This document shows, piece after piece, positions 50,236 to 59,536 of a stretch of DNA of 64,000 nucleotides (within the stretch, counting starts at the first letter, position 1; the number at the start of each line of letters is the position of its first letter). The notes beneath the pieces were generated by a model. The model searched no databases. It was given only the letters and a program-made list of their open reading frames with translations, and was not told where the DNA came from. The DNA is from Jannaschia pohangensis. Lineage in GTDB: Bacteria; Pseudomonadota; Alphaproteobacteria; Rhodobacterales; Rhodobacteraceae. A program made the position numbers and the translations under genes. The DNA lies in the NCBI RefSeq assembly GCF_900113875.1, contig NZ_FORA01000002.1, forward strand, positions 372,001 through 436,000, read 5' to 3'.

Positions 50236-51503
50236 TGGACCACTTCCTGTATCGCGACGGTGTGCTGCACGCCGAAGACGTGCCCTTGACCGAGATTGCG
50301 CGGCATGTCGGCACCCCGGCCTATGTCTATTCCGCCGCCACCCTGCTGCGGCATTTCAAGCTGTTCGACGATGCACTGGCCTGGGGGCCGCATCTGGTCT
50401 GCTATGCGGTCAAGGCGGCGAGCAATGTCGCCATCCTGAAACTGCTGGGTGATGCGGGCGCGGGGATGGATGTCGTGTCGGAGGGCGAATACCGCCGCGC
50501 CCGCGCCGCGGGCGTGCCAGGCGACCGGATCGTGTTTTCCGGCATCGGCAAGACCGAGACCGAAATGCGCCACGTGCTTGCGGGCGGCGTGCGCCAGATC
50601 AATCTCGAGAGCGAGCCCGAGATGCGCCTTCTGTCGCGCATCGCCACCGAGATGGGCGTGACCGTGCCCGTGACCGTGCGCGTGAACCCGGACGTGGACG
50701 CCAAGACCCACGAGAAGATCGCCACCGGCAAGTCCGAGAACAAGTTCGGCATCCCGATCGCCAAGGCCCGCGCCGTCTATGCCGAGATCGCGACGCTGCC
50801 CGGGCTGCGGGTGGTGGGGATCGACGTGCATATCGGCTCGCAACTGGTCGACCTCGACCCCTTTCGGCAGGCGTACCGCAAGGTGGCCGACCTGACCGAA
50901 GCGCTGCGCGCGGACGGGCACAGCATCGAGCGGCTGGATCTGGGCGGGGGCCTTGGCATTCCCTATGCGCGGTCGAACCTCGCCCCGCCGGTGCCGCAGG
51001 AATACGGGCAGGTCATCCAGGAGGAAGTCGGGCACCTCGGCTGCGAGATCGAGATCGAGCCGGGGCGGCTGATCGCGGGCAATGCGGGCATCCTGATGAC
51101 GCAGACCATTTTCATCAAGGAGGGCGAGGGCCGCGATTTCCTGATCGTGGATGCCGCAATGAACGACCTGATCCGCCCGGCGATGTACGGCGCGCATCAC
51201 GACATCGTCCCGGTCATCGAACCCGCGCCGGGCGCCGAGCAGCAGCCCTATGACATCGTCGGGCCGGTCTGCGAAAGCGGCGACACCTTCGCCAAGGGCC
51301 GCCATATGCCGCAGGTCGGGTCAGGCGACCTGATCGCGTTCCGGTCGGCAGGGGCCTATGGCTCTGTTATGGCAAGCGAATACAACTCCCGCCCGCTGGT
51401 CCCCGAGGTGCTGGTCCAGGGCGATCACTACGCGGTGATCCGCGCTCGCCCCACCTTTGACGAGATGATTTCGAGAGATACCATTCCCGAATGGCTCGAC
51501 TGA
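50235..51503 (+). CDS. lysA: Diaminopimelate decarboxylase, 422 aa
   Basis: Last step of lysine synthesis. Alanine-racemase-like barrel with Schiff-base K60 in CYAVKAASN, the glycine-rich PLP loop LDLGGGLGIPY, EPGRLI and the C-terminal CESGDTF. In many Rhodobacterales argH precedes lysA in this neighbourhood; here no argH is present and ETF-QO lies there instead. Coupled to DUF2834 and followed closely by the TIGR02302 gene. Confidence 0.95.
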   Translation: MDHFLYRDGVLHAEDVPLTEIARHVGTPAYVYSAATLLRHFKLFDDALAWGPHLVCYAVKAASNVAILKLLGDAGAGMDVVSEGEYRRARAAGVPGDRIVFSGIGKTETEMRHVLAGGVRQINLESEPEMRLLSRIATEMGVTVPVTVRVNPDVDAKTHEKIATGKSENKFGIPIAKARAVYAEIATLPGLRVVGIDVHIGSQLVDLDPFRQAYRKVADLTEALRADGHSIERLDLGGGLGIPYARSNLAPPVPQEYGQVIQEEVGHLGCEIEIEPGRLIAGNAGILMTQTIFIKEGEGRDFLIVDAAMNDLIRPAMYGAHHDIVPVIEPAPGAEQQPYDIVGPVCESGDTFAKGRHMPQVGSGDLIAFRSAGAYGSVMASEYNSRPLVPEVLVQGDHYAVIRARPTFDEMISRDTIPEWLD

Positions 51504-51542
51504 CACTAGGTTGAGGGAAACGACCACATCAAGGGGACCCCG

Positions 51543-54140
51543 GTGGCCGACAAACGACCCGACGTGACGCGCCAGCTCTGGCTGACCCGGATGGGCCTTT
51601 GGGCCGAACGGATCACCCGTGCGTTCTGGCCTGCGTGGACGGCGGGGTTCGCCGCGCTGGCGGTCTGGGCGTCGGGGCTCATGCCGGATGCGGCGGAATT
51701 GCTGGCCGTTGTGGGCCTTGGCATTCTTGCGCTGGTCCTGGCCGGTTTGGGTCTGCGCGGCTTTCGGGCGCCCACGGCGGGCGAAGCGCGGACGCGGCTG
51801 GACGCCACCCTGCCGGGTCAACCGCTGGCCACTCTGGACGACGACATGGCCATCGGGGCGGGCGATGCCGGGGCGGCGGATGTCTGGGCCGCGCATCGGC
51901 GGCGCATGGCCGAACGGCTGGCGGGTGCGAAACCCGTGCCCCCCGACCTGCGCGTGTCGCGGCGCGATCCCTATGCGCTGCGCTACATGGCCGTGCTGCT
52001 GGCCGCCGTCGCGCTGATGTTCGGCACGCTCTGGCGCGCGCCGGTGATGCCCGACCTGCCCGGTGTCGCCGAGCAGGTCGCCGCCGGTCCCGCTTGGGAA
52101 GGCTGGCTCGAGCCGCCGCGCCACACCGGTCTGCCGACGCTCTACCTCAACGATATCGCGCCCGGACCCGTCGAAGTGCCGCAGGGCACGCGAGTCATCA
52201 TGCGCCTTTATGGCGAAGTGGGCGCGCTGTCGGTCACCGAAACCGTGTCGGGGCGCGACGTGGTCGACCCGTCCGAAGCACTGCAGGAATTCACCGTCAC
52301 CCAGTCGGGCACGCTGACCGTCGACGGGGTCGAGGATGCGCCGCTCTGGACCTTGACGGCGACGCCGGATGCAATGCCCGAAGTCTCGCTGAACGGCGAA
52401 GCGGTTTACGAGCATCCCGATCAGATCCTGATCCCATGGCAGGCCCGGGACGATTTCGGGATCACCTTTGGCGAAGTGACGCTGGCCCTCGACCCCGAGG
52501 CGTCGGACCGCGCCCATGGCCTGGCGATCGAGCCGGAACCCCGCGACTCCGAGACATTCGACCTGGCCCTGCCGATCTCGGGCGACCGGACGGAGATCGA
52601 GGAAATCTTCCGCGAGGATCTGACCCGTCACCCGCTGGCCGGGATGCCCGTCACCGTCACCCTGCTGGTGCGCGACGCCGCCGGGCAGGAGGGGACACAT
52701 CTGGGCACGATGATCCTGCCGGGGCGCGCGTTCTATGATCCGGTCGCCGCCGCCCTGATCGAGCAGCGCCGCGATCTGAACTGGTCCCGCGCCAACCGCG
52801 ACCGCGTCGCGCGCCTGCTGAGGTCGGTGACGTGGAAGGCGGACGGGACGTGGAACAACCCGACCGCCTATCTGATCACCCGGATGGCGATCCGGCGGCT
52901 GGACGAAGGTCCGCTGACCATCGAGAGCCGGGACGAGATTGCCGAAATGCTCTGGCAGGCCGCCGTGCGGATCGAGGACGGGTCGCTCGACTCCGCCCTA
53001 GCCCGTCTGCGGGAGGCCCAGGAGCGGCTGAGCGAGGCGATCCGTCAGGGGGCCTCGCCCGAGGAAATCCAGCGCCTGATGGCCGAGATGCGGCAGGCGA
53101 TGGACGACTATACCCGCCAGTTGGCGCAACAGGGTCAGCAGGGCCAGCAACAGCAGCAGGCTCAGGGCGAGACGCAGGAAATCACGCCGGACATGCTCGA
53201 CCAGATGATGCAGCGCATCGAAGAGTTGATGGCGCAGGGCCGCACCGCCGAGGCGCAGGAATTGCTGCGACAGCTTCAGGAAATGATGGAGAACATGCAG
53301 GTGACCCAAGGCCAGGGCGGCGGTCAGGGCGAGCCGGGCGAGGGTCAGCAGGCCATGGACGAGCTGCGCGAATCCCTGCGCGACCAGCAGGAGCTGAGCG
53401 ACGAGGCCTTCCGTGAATTGCAGGAGCAGTTCGGCGAGCAGGGGCAGCAGGGCCAACAAGGGCAGCAGGGCCAGCAAGGACAACAAGGCCAGCAGGGTCA
53501 GGGTCAACAGGACGGCCAGGGCCAGCAATCCGGTCCCGGCCAACCCGGCCAGCAGGGTGAAGGTCGCCCCTCCGATCAGCCCGGACAGGGCGGCGGCGGA
53601 CGCGAGCAGGGTCAGGCACAGGGTCAGGGCGGCAGCCTTGCGGATCGTCAGCAGGCGCTCCGTCAGGGCATCGACGCCCTGCGGCGTGGCCTGCCCGGAG
53701 CCGGAACCGAAGCGGGCGACGCCGCCCGTGACGCCCTGGGCCGCGCCGAAGACGCCATGCGCGACGCCGAGGAAGACCTGGCCGACGGCAACCTGGGCGG
53801 CGCCCTCGACGACCAGAGCCGGGCGATGGATGCGCTGCGCGACGGGATGCAGGAGTTGGGCCGCGCCCTTGCCGGCGATCGCGCGCCCGAAGGCGAGCAG
53901 CAGCAGGGCGGCGCAGACGGACAGGGTCAGCCCCGCGGCGCGCGCGGCATCGACCGCGACCCGCTCGGGCGGCAATCCGGTCAGGGCAGCCAGCTTGGCA
54001 CCGGGGAAAACATGCTCGACGGTCCGGACGCACAACGCCGCGCGCGCGACCTGATGGACGAGATTCGCCGCCGCTCCGGCGAGCGGGAACGCCCGCAGCT
54101 GGAACTCGACTACCTGCGGCGCCTGCTCGATCGGTTCTGA
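51543..54140 (+). CDS. TIGR02302-family membrane protein with Gln/Gly-rich repeats, 865 aa
   Basis: Large alphaproteobacterial protein of unknown function. Two hydrophobic hairpins at about 28-75 and 140-160, a periplasmic-looking beta region (~180-400), then long helical segments rich in Gln (about 495-690). Two low-complexity stretches are built from QQG units (about 524-545 and 640-665), followed by Gly/Gln-rich sequence and charged C-terminal helices. The GTG start has an AAGGGGA site. The DNA under 53130-53170 and 53440-53520 is a short CAG/CAA-rich repeat that may vary in length between strains. Located right after lysA, its usual place. Confidence 0.92.
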   Translation: MADKRPDVTRQLWLTRMGLWAERITRAFWPAWTAGFAALAVWASGLMPDAAELLAVVGLGILALVLAGLGLRGFRAPTAGEARTRLDATLPGQPLATLDDDMAIGAGDAGAADVWAAHRRRMAERLAGAKPVPPDLRVSRRDPYALRYMAVLLAAVALMFGTLWRAPVMPDLPGVAEQVAAGPAWEGWLEPPRHTGLPTLYLNDIAPGPVEVPQGTRVIMRLYGEVGALSVTETVSGRDVVDPSEALQEFTVTQSGTLTVDGVEDAPLWTLTATPDAMPEVSLNGEAVYEHPDQILIPWQARDDFGITFGEVTLALDPEASDRAHGLAIEPEPRDSETFDLALPISGDRTEIEEIFREDLTRHPLAGMPVTVTLLVRDAAGQEGTHLGTMILPGRAFYDPVAAALIEQRRDLNWSRANRDRVARLLRSVTWKADGTWNNPTAYLITRMAIRRLDEGPLTIESRDEIAEMLWQAAVRIEDGSLDSALARLREAQERLSEAIRQGASPEEIQRLMAEMRQAMDDYTRQLAQQGQQGQQQQQAQGETQEITPDMLDQMMQRIEELMAQGRTAEAQELLRQLQEMMENMQVTQGQGGGQGEPGEGQQAMDELRESLRDQQELSDEAFRELQEQFGEQGQQGQQGQQGQQGQQGQQGQGQQDGQGQQSGPGQPGQQGEGRPSDQPGQGGGGREQGQAQGQGGSLADRQQALRQGIDALRRGLPGAGTEAGDAARDALGRAEDAMRDAEEDLADGNLGGALDDQSRAMDALRDGMQELGRALAGDRAPEGEQQQGGADGQGQPRGARGIDRDPLGRQSGQGSQLGTGENMLDGPDAQRRARDLMDEIRRRSGERERPQLELDYLRRLLDRF

Positions 54141-54209
54141 CGTCCGACATTCCGAAATAGACGCCCGATTTCCGGCGGCACGCGCCGTCGGGCCGGGCTA
54201 TTCAGGCCC

Positions 54210-55277
54210 ATGCTGTTCGACCTGCCCGATGATGATACCCTGTACCGCGCCCTGATCGCGCGGGACGACCGCTTTGACGGACAGGCCTTCGTCTGCGTCG
54301 CGACAACCGGCATCTTCTGTCGGCTGACCTGCCCCGCGCGTAAACCGAGGCGCGAGAATTGCACCTTTCACCCAAGGACCGCCGATTGCCTGAGCGCCGG
54401 TTTCCGCCCCTGCAAGCGGTGCCATCCGCTGGCCCCCGTGGCGCAGGCCGATCCCGCCGTGACCCGCCTTCTGGCCGCCGTCGACGCCGACCCCGACCGC
54501 CGGTGGACCGAGACGGCCGTGGCCCGCATGGGGTTCGATCCGTCGACGGTGCGGCGCGCGTTTCAGCGGCATTTCGCCATGACCTTCCTGCAACTGGCGC
54601 GACAACGGCGCGTGTCATTGGGGGTTTCGGCGCTGGCGGACGGCGACCGGGTCATCGCCGCGCAACATGCGGCGGGGTTCGAATCGCCCGCCGCCTTCCG
54701 CGTGGCCTTTGCGCGATTGCTGGGATGCGCGCCCGGGGCGCTGTCGTCCGACCCGCTGCTCTGGGCCGACTGGATCGCCACGCCGCTGGGCGACATGGTG
54801 GCGGTGTCCAGCCGGACGCATCTGCACCTTCTGGAGTTCGTGGACCGCCCCGCCTTGCCCGCCGAATTGCGACGCCTGCGCACGGCGACGAAGGGCGCGC
54901 TCGGGTTGGGACCCACCGATCCGACGCGGCAACTGCGCGGCGAATTGGCCGCCTTTTTCGAGGGACGGAGTGCGAGGTTCGAAACACCGCTCCATCTGGA
55001 CGGCAGCGCGTTTGCCCGGATCGTCTGGGACGCCCTGCGCGCGATTCCGGCAGGCGAGACCCGGAGTTATTCCCGCCTTGCCCGCGACATTGGCCGACCC
55101 GAGGCCGTGCGCGCCGTGGCCCGCGCGAACGGCACCAACCAGATCGCGCTGCTCGTGCCCTGTCACCGGGTGATCGGGGCGGATGGCGCGCTGACCGGAT
55201 ACGGTGGCGGGCTTTGGCGCAAGCAGCGGTTGCTTGAAATCGAAGCGCAATATCTCTCTGAAGGACGCCCCGAATGA
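54210..55277 (+). CDS. ada: Ada: methylphosphotriester sensor/AraC activator fused to O6-methylguanine methyltransferase, 355 aa
   Basis: N-terminal zinc domain with C37, C41, C68 and C71 (TTGIFCRLTC, CKRCHP); the first Cys accepts methyl groups from phosphotriesters and turns the protein into an activator. AraC-type helix-turn-helix at ~90-175 and the C-terminal methyltransferase domain with C318 in PCHRV. Normal length for Ada. It repairs DNA and induces its own operon; the coupled downstream lyase gene would then be co-induced. Confidence 0.95.
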   Translation: MLFDLPDDDTLYRALIARDDRFDGQAFVCVATTGIFCRLTCPARKPRRENCTFHPRTADCLSAGFRPCKRCHPLAPVAQADPAVTRLLAAVDADPDRRWTETAVARMGFDPSTVRRAFQRHFAMTFLQLARQRRVSLGVSALADGDRVIAAQHAAGFESPAAFRVAFARLLGCAPGALSSDPLLWADWIATPLGDMVAVSSRTHLHLLEFVDRPALPAELRRLRTATKGALGLGPTDPTRQLRGELAAFFEGRSARFETPLHLDGSAFARIVWDALRAIPAGETRSYSRLARDIGRPEAVRAVARANGTNQIALLVPCHRVIGADGALTGYGGGLWRKQRLLEIEAQYLSEGRPE

Positions 55278-56017
55278 CCAAAATGACCGACAGGATCGCC
55301 CGCCTGCACGCCCTGCACCGGCGCGGTGATCCGCTGATCCTCTGCAATGTCTGGGACGCGGGCAGTGCCACCGCCGTGGCGCGTGTCGGCGCCAGGGCCA
55401 TCGCGACCAGCAGTTGGGCCGTCGCCGCAGCCCGCGGGTTGCCCGATGGGCAGGCCGTCACGTTTGACGCGCTGATCGCCCTGACCGAAACACTGGCCGC
55501 GGCGACGGACCTGCCGGTCAGCGTCGACGTTGAGGCGGGATACGGTGACACGTCCGATGCGGTGGCCGCGAATGTGATGCGGGTGGAGGGGGGCGGGGCC
55601 AGCGGCGTCAACCTGGAGGATCAGGTGATAGACGGCCCGGGCCTGATCGGGATCGCGGCGCAGCTCGCACGGATCGCCGCCATCCGCAACCGGGGCGTCA
55701 AACTGTTCCTGAACGCCCGCACCGATGTCGTGTTGAAAGCCGCAAAGGATACGGTCCACGCCGACCTGTTGCCCGAAGTGATCGCTCGGGGGCAGGCCTA
55801 TGCGGCGGCGGGCGCCGATGGGTTCTTCGTGCCCGGGCTGACCGCGCCCGACCTGGTGGCGCGGGTCTGCGATGCGGTCGCCTTGCCGGTCAACGTGATG
55901 GTGACGGAACTGACGGCGGATCTGTCCCCCCTGACGGGCGTCGGCGTTGCGCGGATCAGCCGGGGCCCCGGCCCCTATCTTGCGGCGATGGCAACGCTGG
56001 AGAAGATGGCATCCTAG
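55274..56017 (+). CDS. Isocitrate lyase/PEP-mutase superfamily protein, 247 aa
   Basis: Mg-dependent TIM-barrel C-C or P-C lyase/mutase type. D85-x-E87-AGYGD holds metal ligands, LNARTDVVL and a C-terminal RISRGPGPY are family marks. The catalytic KKCGH loop of true isocitrate lyase is absent, so it belongs to the oxaloacetate-hydrolase/methylisocitrate-lyase-like group of unknown substrate. Overlaps ada by ATGA. Its stop and that of the convergent zinc-ribbon gene share one CTAG. Confidence 0.88.
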   Translation: MTKMTDRIARLHALHRRGDPLILCNVWDAGSATAVARVGARAIATSSWAVAAARGLPDGQAVTFDALIALTETLAAATDLPVSVDVEAGYGDTSDAVAANVMRVEGGGASGVNLEDQVIDGPGLIGIAAQLARIAAIRNRGVKLFLNARTDVVLKAAKDTVHADLLPEVIARGQAYAAAGADGFFVPGLTAPDLVARVCDAVALPVNVMVTELTADLSPLTGVGVARISRGPGPYLAAMATLEKMAS

Positions 56018-56949
56018 GGATCGGGCGAGATCGAATCCGTCAACGCCTCGACCCCGGAGGCAAGCGAGACGCGCTGCGCATCGACCCAGGCCACGTAGTT
56101 GGTCAGGATGTCGCCGAGTTGCGGCGCGGCGGCCGCGATCTGATCGGCGAAGACATAGACCGCGATCAGGATCACGATCACCAGGAAGGCCACGACGAAC
56201 CCGATCCGGAAGCCGGACATGCGCTTCTGCCGGGGTTCCACTTCCTCGGCGTCGTCGACCTCGCCCGCTTCTGCGGCGGCTTCGGCGGCGCGCTCATCGG
56301 GGCGCAGGGACGAATTGATCTCTTCGATATCGGGCAGCAGTTCCTTGCGCGCCGCACGGGCCGACAAGGGGGCGGCGGCGGCGGCCAGCGCTTCGCCCGC
56401 CGATCCATCGGAGGATGTGTCGGAGGCCCCGTCGGAGGCCGGATTGGCCGCGCGGAGGGTTTCGGCGATGACATCCGCGATGTCGTCGTCCGATTGCTCG
56501 TCATTGGACTGGGGCAGGACTGTCGATTGACGACGGCCTCGCGCGCGCTCCGCCGCACTGTTCAGACGGGAACGTTCGGCCGCGGCAACGGCGCGCGGAT
56601 CGCCTTCGTCCATGATCTCTGCGTCGGGCACGCCGGTCGAGGTCTGCTTGGCACCGGAGCGCAGACGCTCGGCGCGTTCCCGTTCCTCGCGCAGGATGTC
56701 GAGGGTTTCGGCATCGGGTGTGGGCCGTTGGGGCCTGGCGGCGCGGGCGTTGGCATTCGCATCCGCTTCTTCGCGCGGGAGGGGACGGCTGGGGCGGCGG
56801 CGCTCGCCCGGTGGCAGTGCCTCACGGCCCCGGCCTTCCTGAAACCAGGTGGTCCCGCAATTCGAACATTGCACATCCCGACCTTCCGCGGGGATCATGT
56901 CCTGGCCGACTTCGTATTTGGCTTGGCAATTGGGGCAGGTGATGCGCAT
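56014..56949 (-). CDS. Zinc-ribbon (MJ0042-type) single-pass membrane protein, 311 aa
   Basis: MRITCPNCQAKYEV...DVQCSNCGTTW at the N-terminus is a two-CxxC zinc ribbon. A long charged, Ala/Glu/Arg-rich disordered region (about 40-230) follows, then one membrane helix at ~235-260 and a short outer tail. ATG 56949 is preferred because MRITCPNC is the usual family start; 56967 is possible. It diverges from ftsE, a neighbourhood common in Rhodobacterales, but its job is unknown. Confidence 0.88.
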   Translation of the reverse strand: MRITCPNCQAKYEVGQDMIPAEGRDVQCSNCGTTWFQEGRGREALPPGERRRPSRPLPREEADANANARAARPQRPTPDAETLDILREERERAERLRSGAKQTSTGVPDAEIMDEGDPRAVAAAERSRLNSAAERARGRRQSTVLPQSNDEQSDDDIADVIAETLRAANPASDGASDTSSDGSAGEALAAAAAPLSARAARKELLPDIEEINSSLRPDERAAEAAAEAGEVDDAEEVEPRQKRMSGFRIGFVVAFLVIVILIAVYVFADQIAAAAPQLGDILTNYVAWVDAQRVSLASGVEALTDSISPDP

Positions 56950-57094
56950 TCGCTGCTGTCTCGTCATTCTTTCCGGCGGCGGAACAATTCCCATTACCGC
57001 GCCCGATTGACAACAAAGTGTCAACCCTGAGGGAGGACCACCCGGCGCGATTTGTGACCTTTGGGCATAGATCAACGCGGATTGCGTCGAAATC

Positions 57095-57814
57095 ATGGCT
57101 GGGGCACAAGCGCCGGAACGCAACGGGGACCACTTCGTGATCGAGCTTCAGGGCGCAGGATATTCCTATGACGGAACCGGATTGCTCAGCGATCTGACCA
57201 CGGCCTTTGCGCCGGGCTCGTTCCAGTTCCTGACCGGGCCGTCCGGCGCGGGCAAGTCGACCCTGCTCAAACTCTGCTACGGCGAGCTGAAACCGACCAA
57301 GGGCGCGGTCCTGCTGGACGGGCGCGACAGCCGACAGGTTGGCCGCGACGGCCTGGCGCGGCTCAGGCGGCGGATCGGCGTGGTGCATCAGGATTGCCAG
57401 TTCGTCGATCATCTGACGGTGCGCGACAATGTCGCCCTGCCGCTGACGGTGGCGGGGCGCGATCCTGCGGCGGAGGCCACGAACCTGGATCAACTGCTGG
57501 GCTGGGTCGGGCTGGCCAACAGGGCCAATGCCACGCCGCCGCAATTGTCCGGAGGGGAGCGTCAGCGCGCGGCCCTGGCCCGCGCGATCATCATGGACCC
57601 CGATGTCATCATCGCCGACGAGCCGACGGGCAACATCGATTGGGAGATGTCGCAGCGCCTGCTGGCCCTGCTGGCCGAGCTGAACAAACTGGGCAAGACC
57701 ATCCTTGTCGCGACGCACGATCTGGCGCTGATCCGGGCGGCCAAGCCGCTGGTGGCGGCGCGCGTCCTGCGGCTGGCCGGTGGCACGCTGACCACGGCGG
57801 GGGCCGAATTGTGA
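57095..57814 (+). CDS. ftsE: Cell-division ABC transporter ATPase FtsE, 239 aa
   Basis: Cytoplasmic ATPase that with FtsX drives peptidoglycan-hydrolase activation at the septum. Walker A GPSGAGKST, Q-loop VVHQDCQFV, signature LSGGERQRAALA, Walker B VIIADEPTGN and switch His in ATHD. Stop overlaps the GTG start of ftsX. Confidence 0.94.
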   Translation: MAGAQAPERNGDHFVIELQGAGYSYDGTGLLSDLTTAFAPGSFQFLTGPSGAGKSTLLKLCYGELKPTKGAVLLDGRDSRQVGRDGLARLRRRIGVVHQDCQFVDHLTVRDNVALPLTVAGRDPAAEATNLDQLLGWVGLANRANATPPQLSGGERQRAALARAIIMDPDVIIADEPTGNIDWEMSQRLLALLAELNKLGKTILVATHDLALIRAAKPLVAARVLRLAGGTLTTAGAEL

Positions 57815-58734
57815 GCCGCCTGCGCCTTCTTCTCAACCGGCTGGTCACCCATCTGATGGACCGGATGTTCGGCGACTGGCAGGCCGACCGCGTGGTCCCG
57901 CCCACGGGCCAGACCGTCTGGCTGACCGTCTTCGCCGCCGCCACGATGGCCTATCTGGCGGTCTTCGCAATGGCGCTCGCGCTGGCGACCGGGCGACTTG
58001 CCGCGACCTGGGAGGCGGACCTGGCGCAGGCCGTGACCATCCGCATCACCGCACCAGACGCGCAGGCCGATGCGCAGGTGGCCGCCGTACTGACCCTGCT
58101 CGGCACGACCGAAGGGGTCGAGACGGCGCGCGCGCTGGATGCCGACGACCAGAAGGCGCTGCTGGCCCCCTGGCTTGGCACGGACCTGCCGCTCGACCGT
58201 TTGCCGCTGCCGCGTCTGGTCGAGGTGGTGCAGGACGGCGATCTGGACGTCGAGGGCCTGCGCCTGCGCCTGGTGGCCGAGGTGCCGGGCGCCGTTCTGG
58301 ACGACCACGGCCGCTGGCGCGAGCCGCTGGTGCGGGCGGCGGGCGGGCTGCGCACCCTGGGCTGGTCGGCCCTGGCCTTGATCGCCGCGACGCTGGCCGC
58401 CGTGGTGACGCTGGCCGCGCAATCGGCCCTGTCGGCCAATGCGCAGATCATCCGGGTTCTGCGTCTGATCGGGGCGCAGGATGCCTATGTCGCGCGCGCC
58501 TTCACCCGCCGCTTCACCCTGCGCGCCGCCGCCGGGGCGGCCTTCGGCACGGTCGCGGGGCTTGTCACCATCGCCTTCCTGCCCGAGGCGGAAACGGCGG
58601 GCGGCTTTCTGACCGGCCTCGGCTATCGCGGTGTGGGCTGGCTGATGCCGGTGCTGATCCCTTTCTTTGCGGGCCTCATGGCCTTTTTTGCCACCCGCCG
58701 TGCGGCCTTCCGCGCGCTGGTCCGTTTCGAATAG
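57811..58734 (+). CDS. ftsX: Cell-division membrane protein FtsX, 307 aa
   Basis: Four membrane segments: one at ~37-60, then an outer domain (~62-175) that in other bacteria contacts hydrolase activators, then three helices (~180-202, 228-255, 270-295). Residues 210-225 (ANAQIIRVLRLIGAQDAYVA) are the conserved coupling region. GTG start in GTGA overlap with ftsE. Confidence 0.93.
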   Translation: MSRLRLLLNRLVTHLMDRMFGDWQADRVVPPTGQTVWLTVFAAATMAYLAVFAMALALATGRLAATWEADLAQAVTIRITAPDAQADAQVAAVLTLLGTTEGVETARALDADDQKALLAPWLGTDLPLDRLPLPRLVEVVQDGDLDVEGLRLRLVAEVPGAVLDDHGRWREPLVRAAGGLRTLGWSALALIAATLAAVVTLAAQSALSANAQIIRVLRLIGAQDAYVARAFTRRFTLRAAAGAAFGTVAGLVTIAFLPEAETAGGFLTGLGYRGVGWLMPVLIPFFAGLMAFFATRRAAFRALVRFE

Positions 58735-58743
58735 GAGCCCGCG

Positions 58744-59529
58744 ATGCAGCACGTCAAATCGATGTTCTTCAACCTGCTGATGTATATCTGGATGCCGATC
58801 TGCGGGCTGCTCTATGCGCCCTGGGCCATCGCCTCGCCCGAGGGGGCGCGGGCCGGTTGCGACGCCTATGCGAGCACGACGCTCCGGATGCTGGCCGCCA
58901 TCACGGGCCTGCGCACCGAGATCCGGGGCGAGGTGCCGACGGGCGGGTGTCTGGTGGCGGCCAAGCACCAGTCGTTCCTCGATATCATCCTGATCTGGAA
59001 CCCCCTGAGCCGTCCGTTCTTCATCATGAAATCGATCCTGCGCTTTGCGCCGGTCTTGGGCGTCTATGCGTTGCGGCTTGGCTGCATCCCCGTGCATCGC
59101 GGCAAGCGGACCGAGGCGATCCGCCTGATGCTGGCCGAAGTGAAGTCGGGCAAGCGCGATGGCGGCCAACTGCTGATCTATCCGCAGGGCACGCGCGTGG
59201 CCCCGGGTGTCAAGGCGCCCTACAAGGTGGGGACTTTCGCGCTTTATGAGTTGCTGGGTCAGCCCTGCGTGCCCGTGGCAACCAATGTCGGTGTCTTCTG
59301 GCCCAAGCGCGGCATCCTGCGCAAACCGGGGCTGGCGGTGGCCGAGTTTCTGGAGCCGATCCCCCCGGGGCTGGACCGGGCGACCTTCATGGGCCTGCTG
59401 GAAGAGCGGATCGAGACCGCGTCCAACCGTCTGATGGAAGAGGCGGGCTTTCCCGTCGCCGCCGACCCGCAGGCCATGGGCGACCCGGTGGACGCAGCCG
59501 TGCGCGACGTGGCCAAGACCGACCGCTAG
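58744..59529 (+). CDS. plsC: 1-acyl-sn-glycerol-3-phosphate acyltransferase, 261 aa
   Basis: Makes phosphatidic acid at the inner membrane. H75-QSFL-D80 is the catalytic HX4D motif and [10 protein letters not shown] the glycerophosphate-binding EGTR-like motif; an N-terminal membrane-binding helix is at 8-30. Starts nine bases after ftsX, so likely the same transcript. Confidence 0.93.
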   Translation: MQHVKSMFFNLLMYIWMPICGLLYAPWAIASPEGARAGCDAYASTTLRMLAAITGLRTEIRGEVPTGGCLVAAKHQSFLDIILIWNPLSRPFFIMKSILRFAPVLGVYALRLGCIPVHRGKRTEAIRLMLAEVKSGKRDGGQLLIYPQGTRVAPGVKAPYKVGTFALYELLGQPCVPVATNVGVFWPKRGILRKPGLAVAEFLEPIPPGLDRATFMGLLEERIETASNRLMEEAGFPVAADPQAMGDPVDAAVRDVAKTDR

Positions 59530-59536
59530 GTCCCCC

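Noticed and set aside
53440-53560. Short repeats as a CRISPR-like array
   Set aside because: They are in-frame Gln/Gly codon repeats inside a protein gene, with no spacers.
57060-57094. FnrL site before ftsE (TTGGGCATAGATCAA)
   Set aside because: Spacing and left half do not fit TTGAT-N4-ATCAA.
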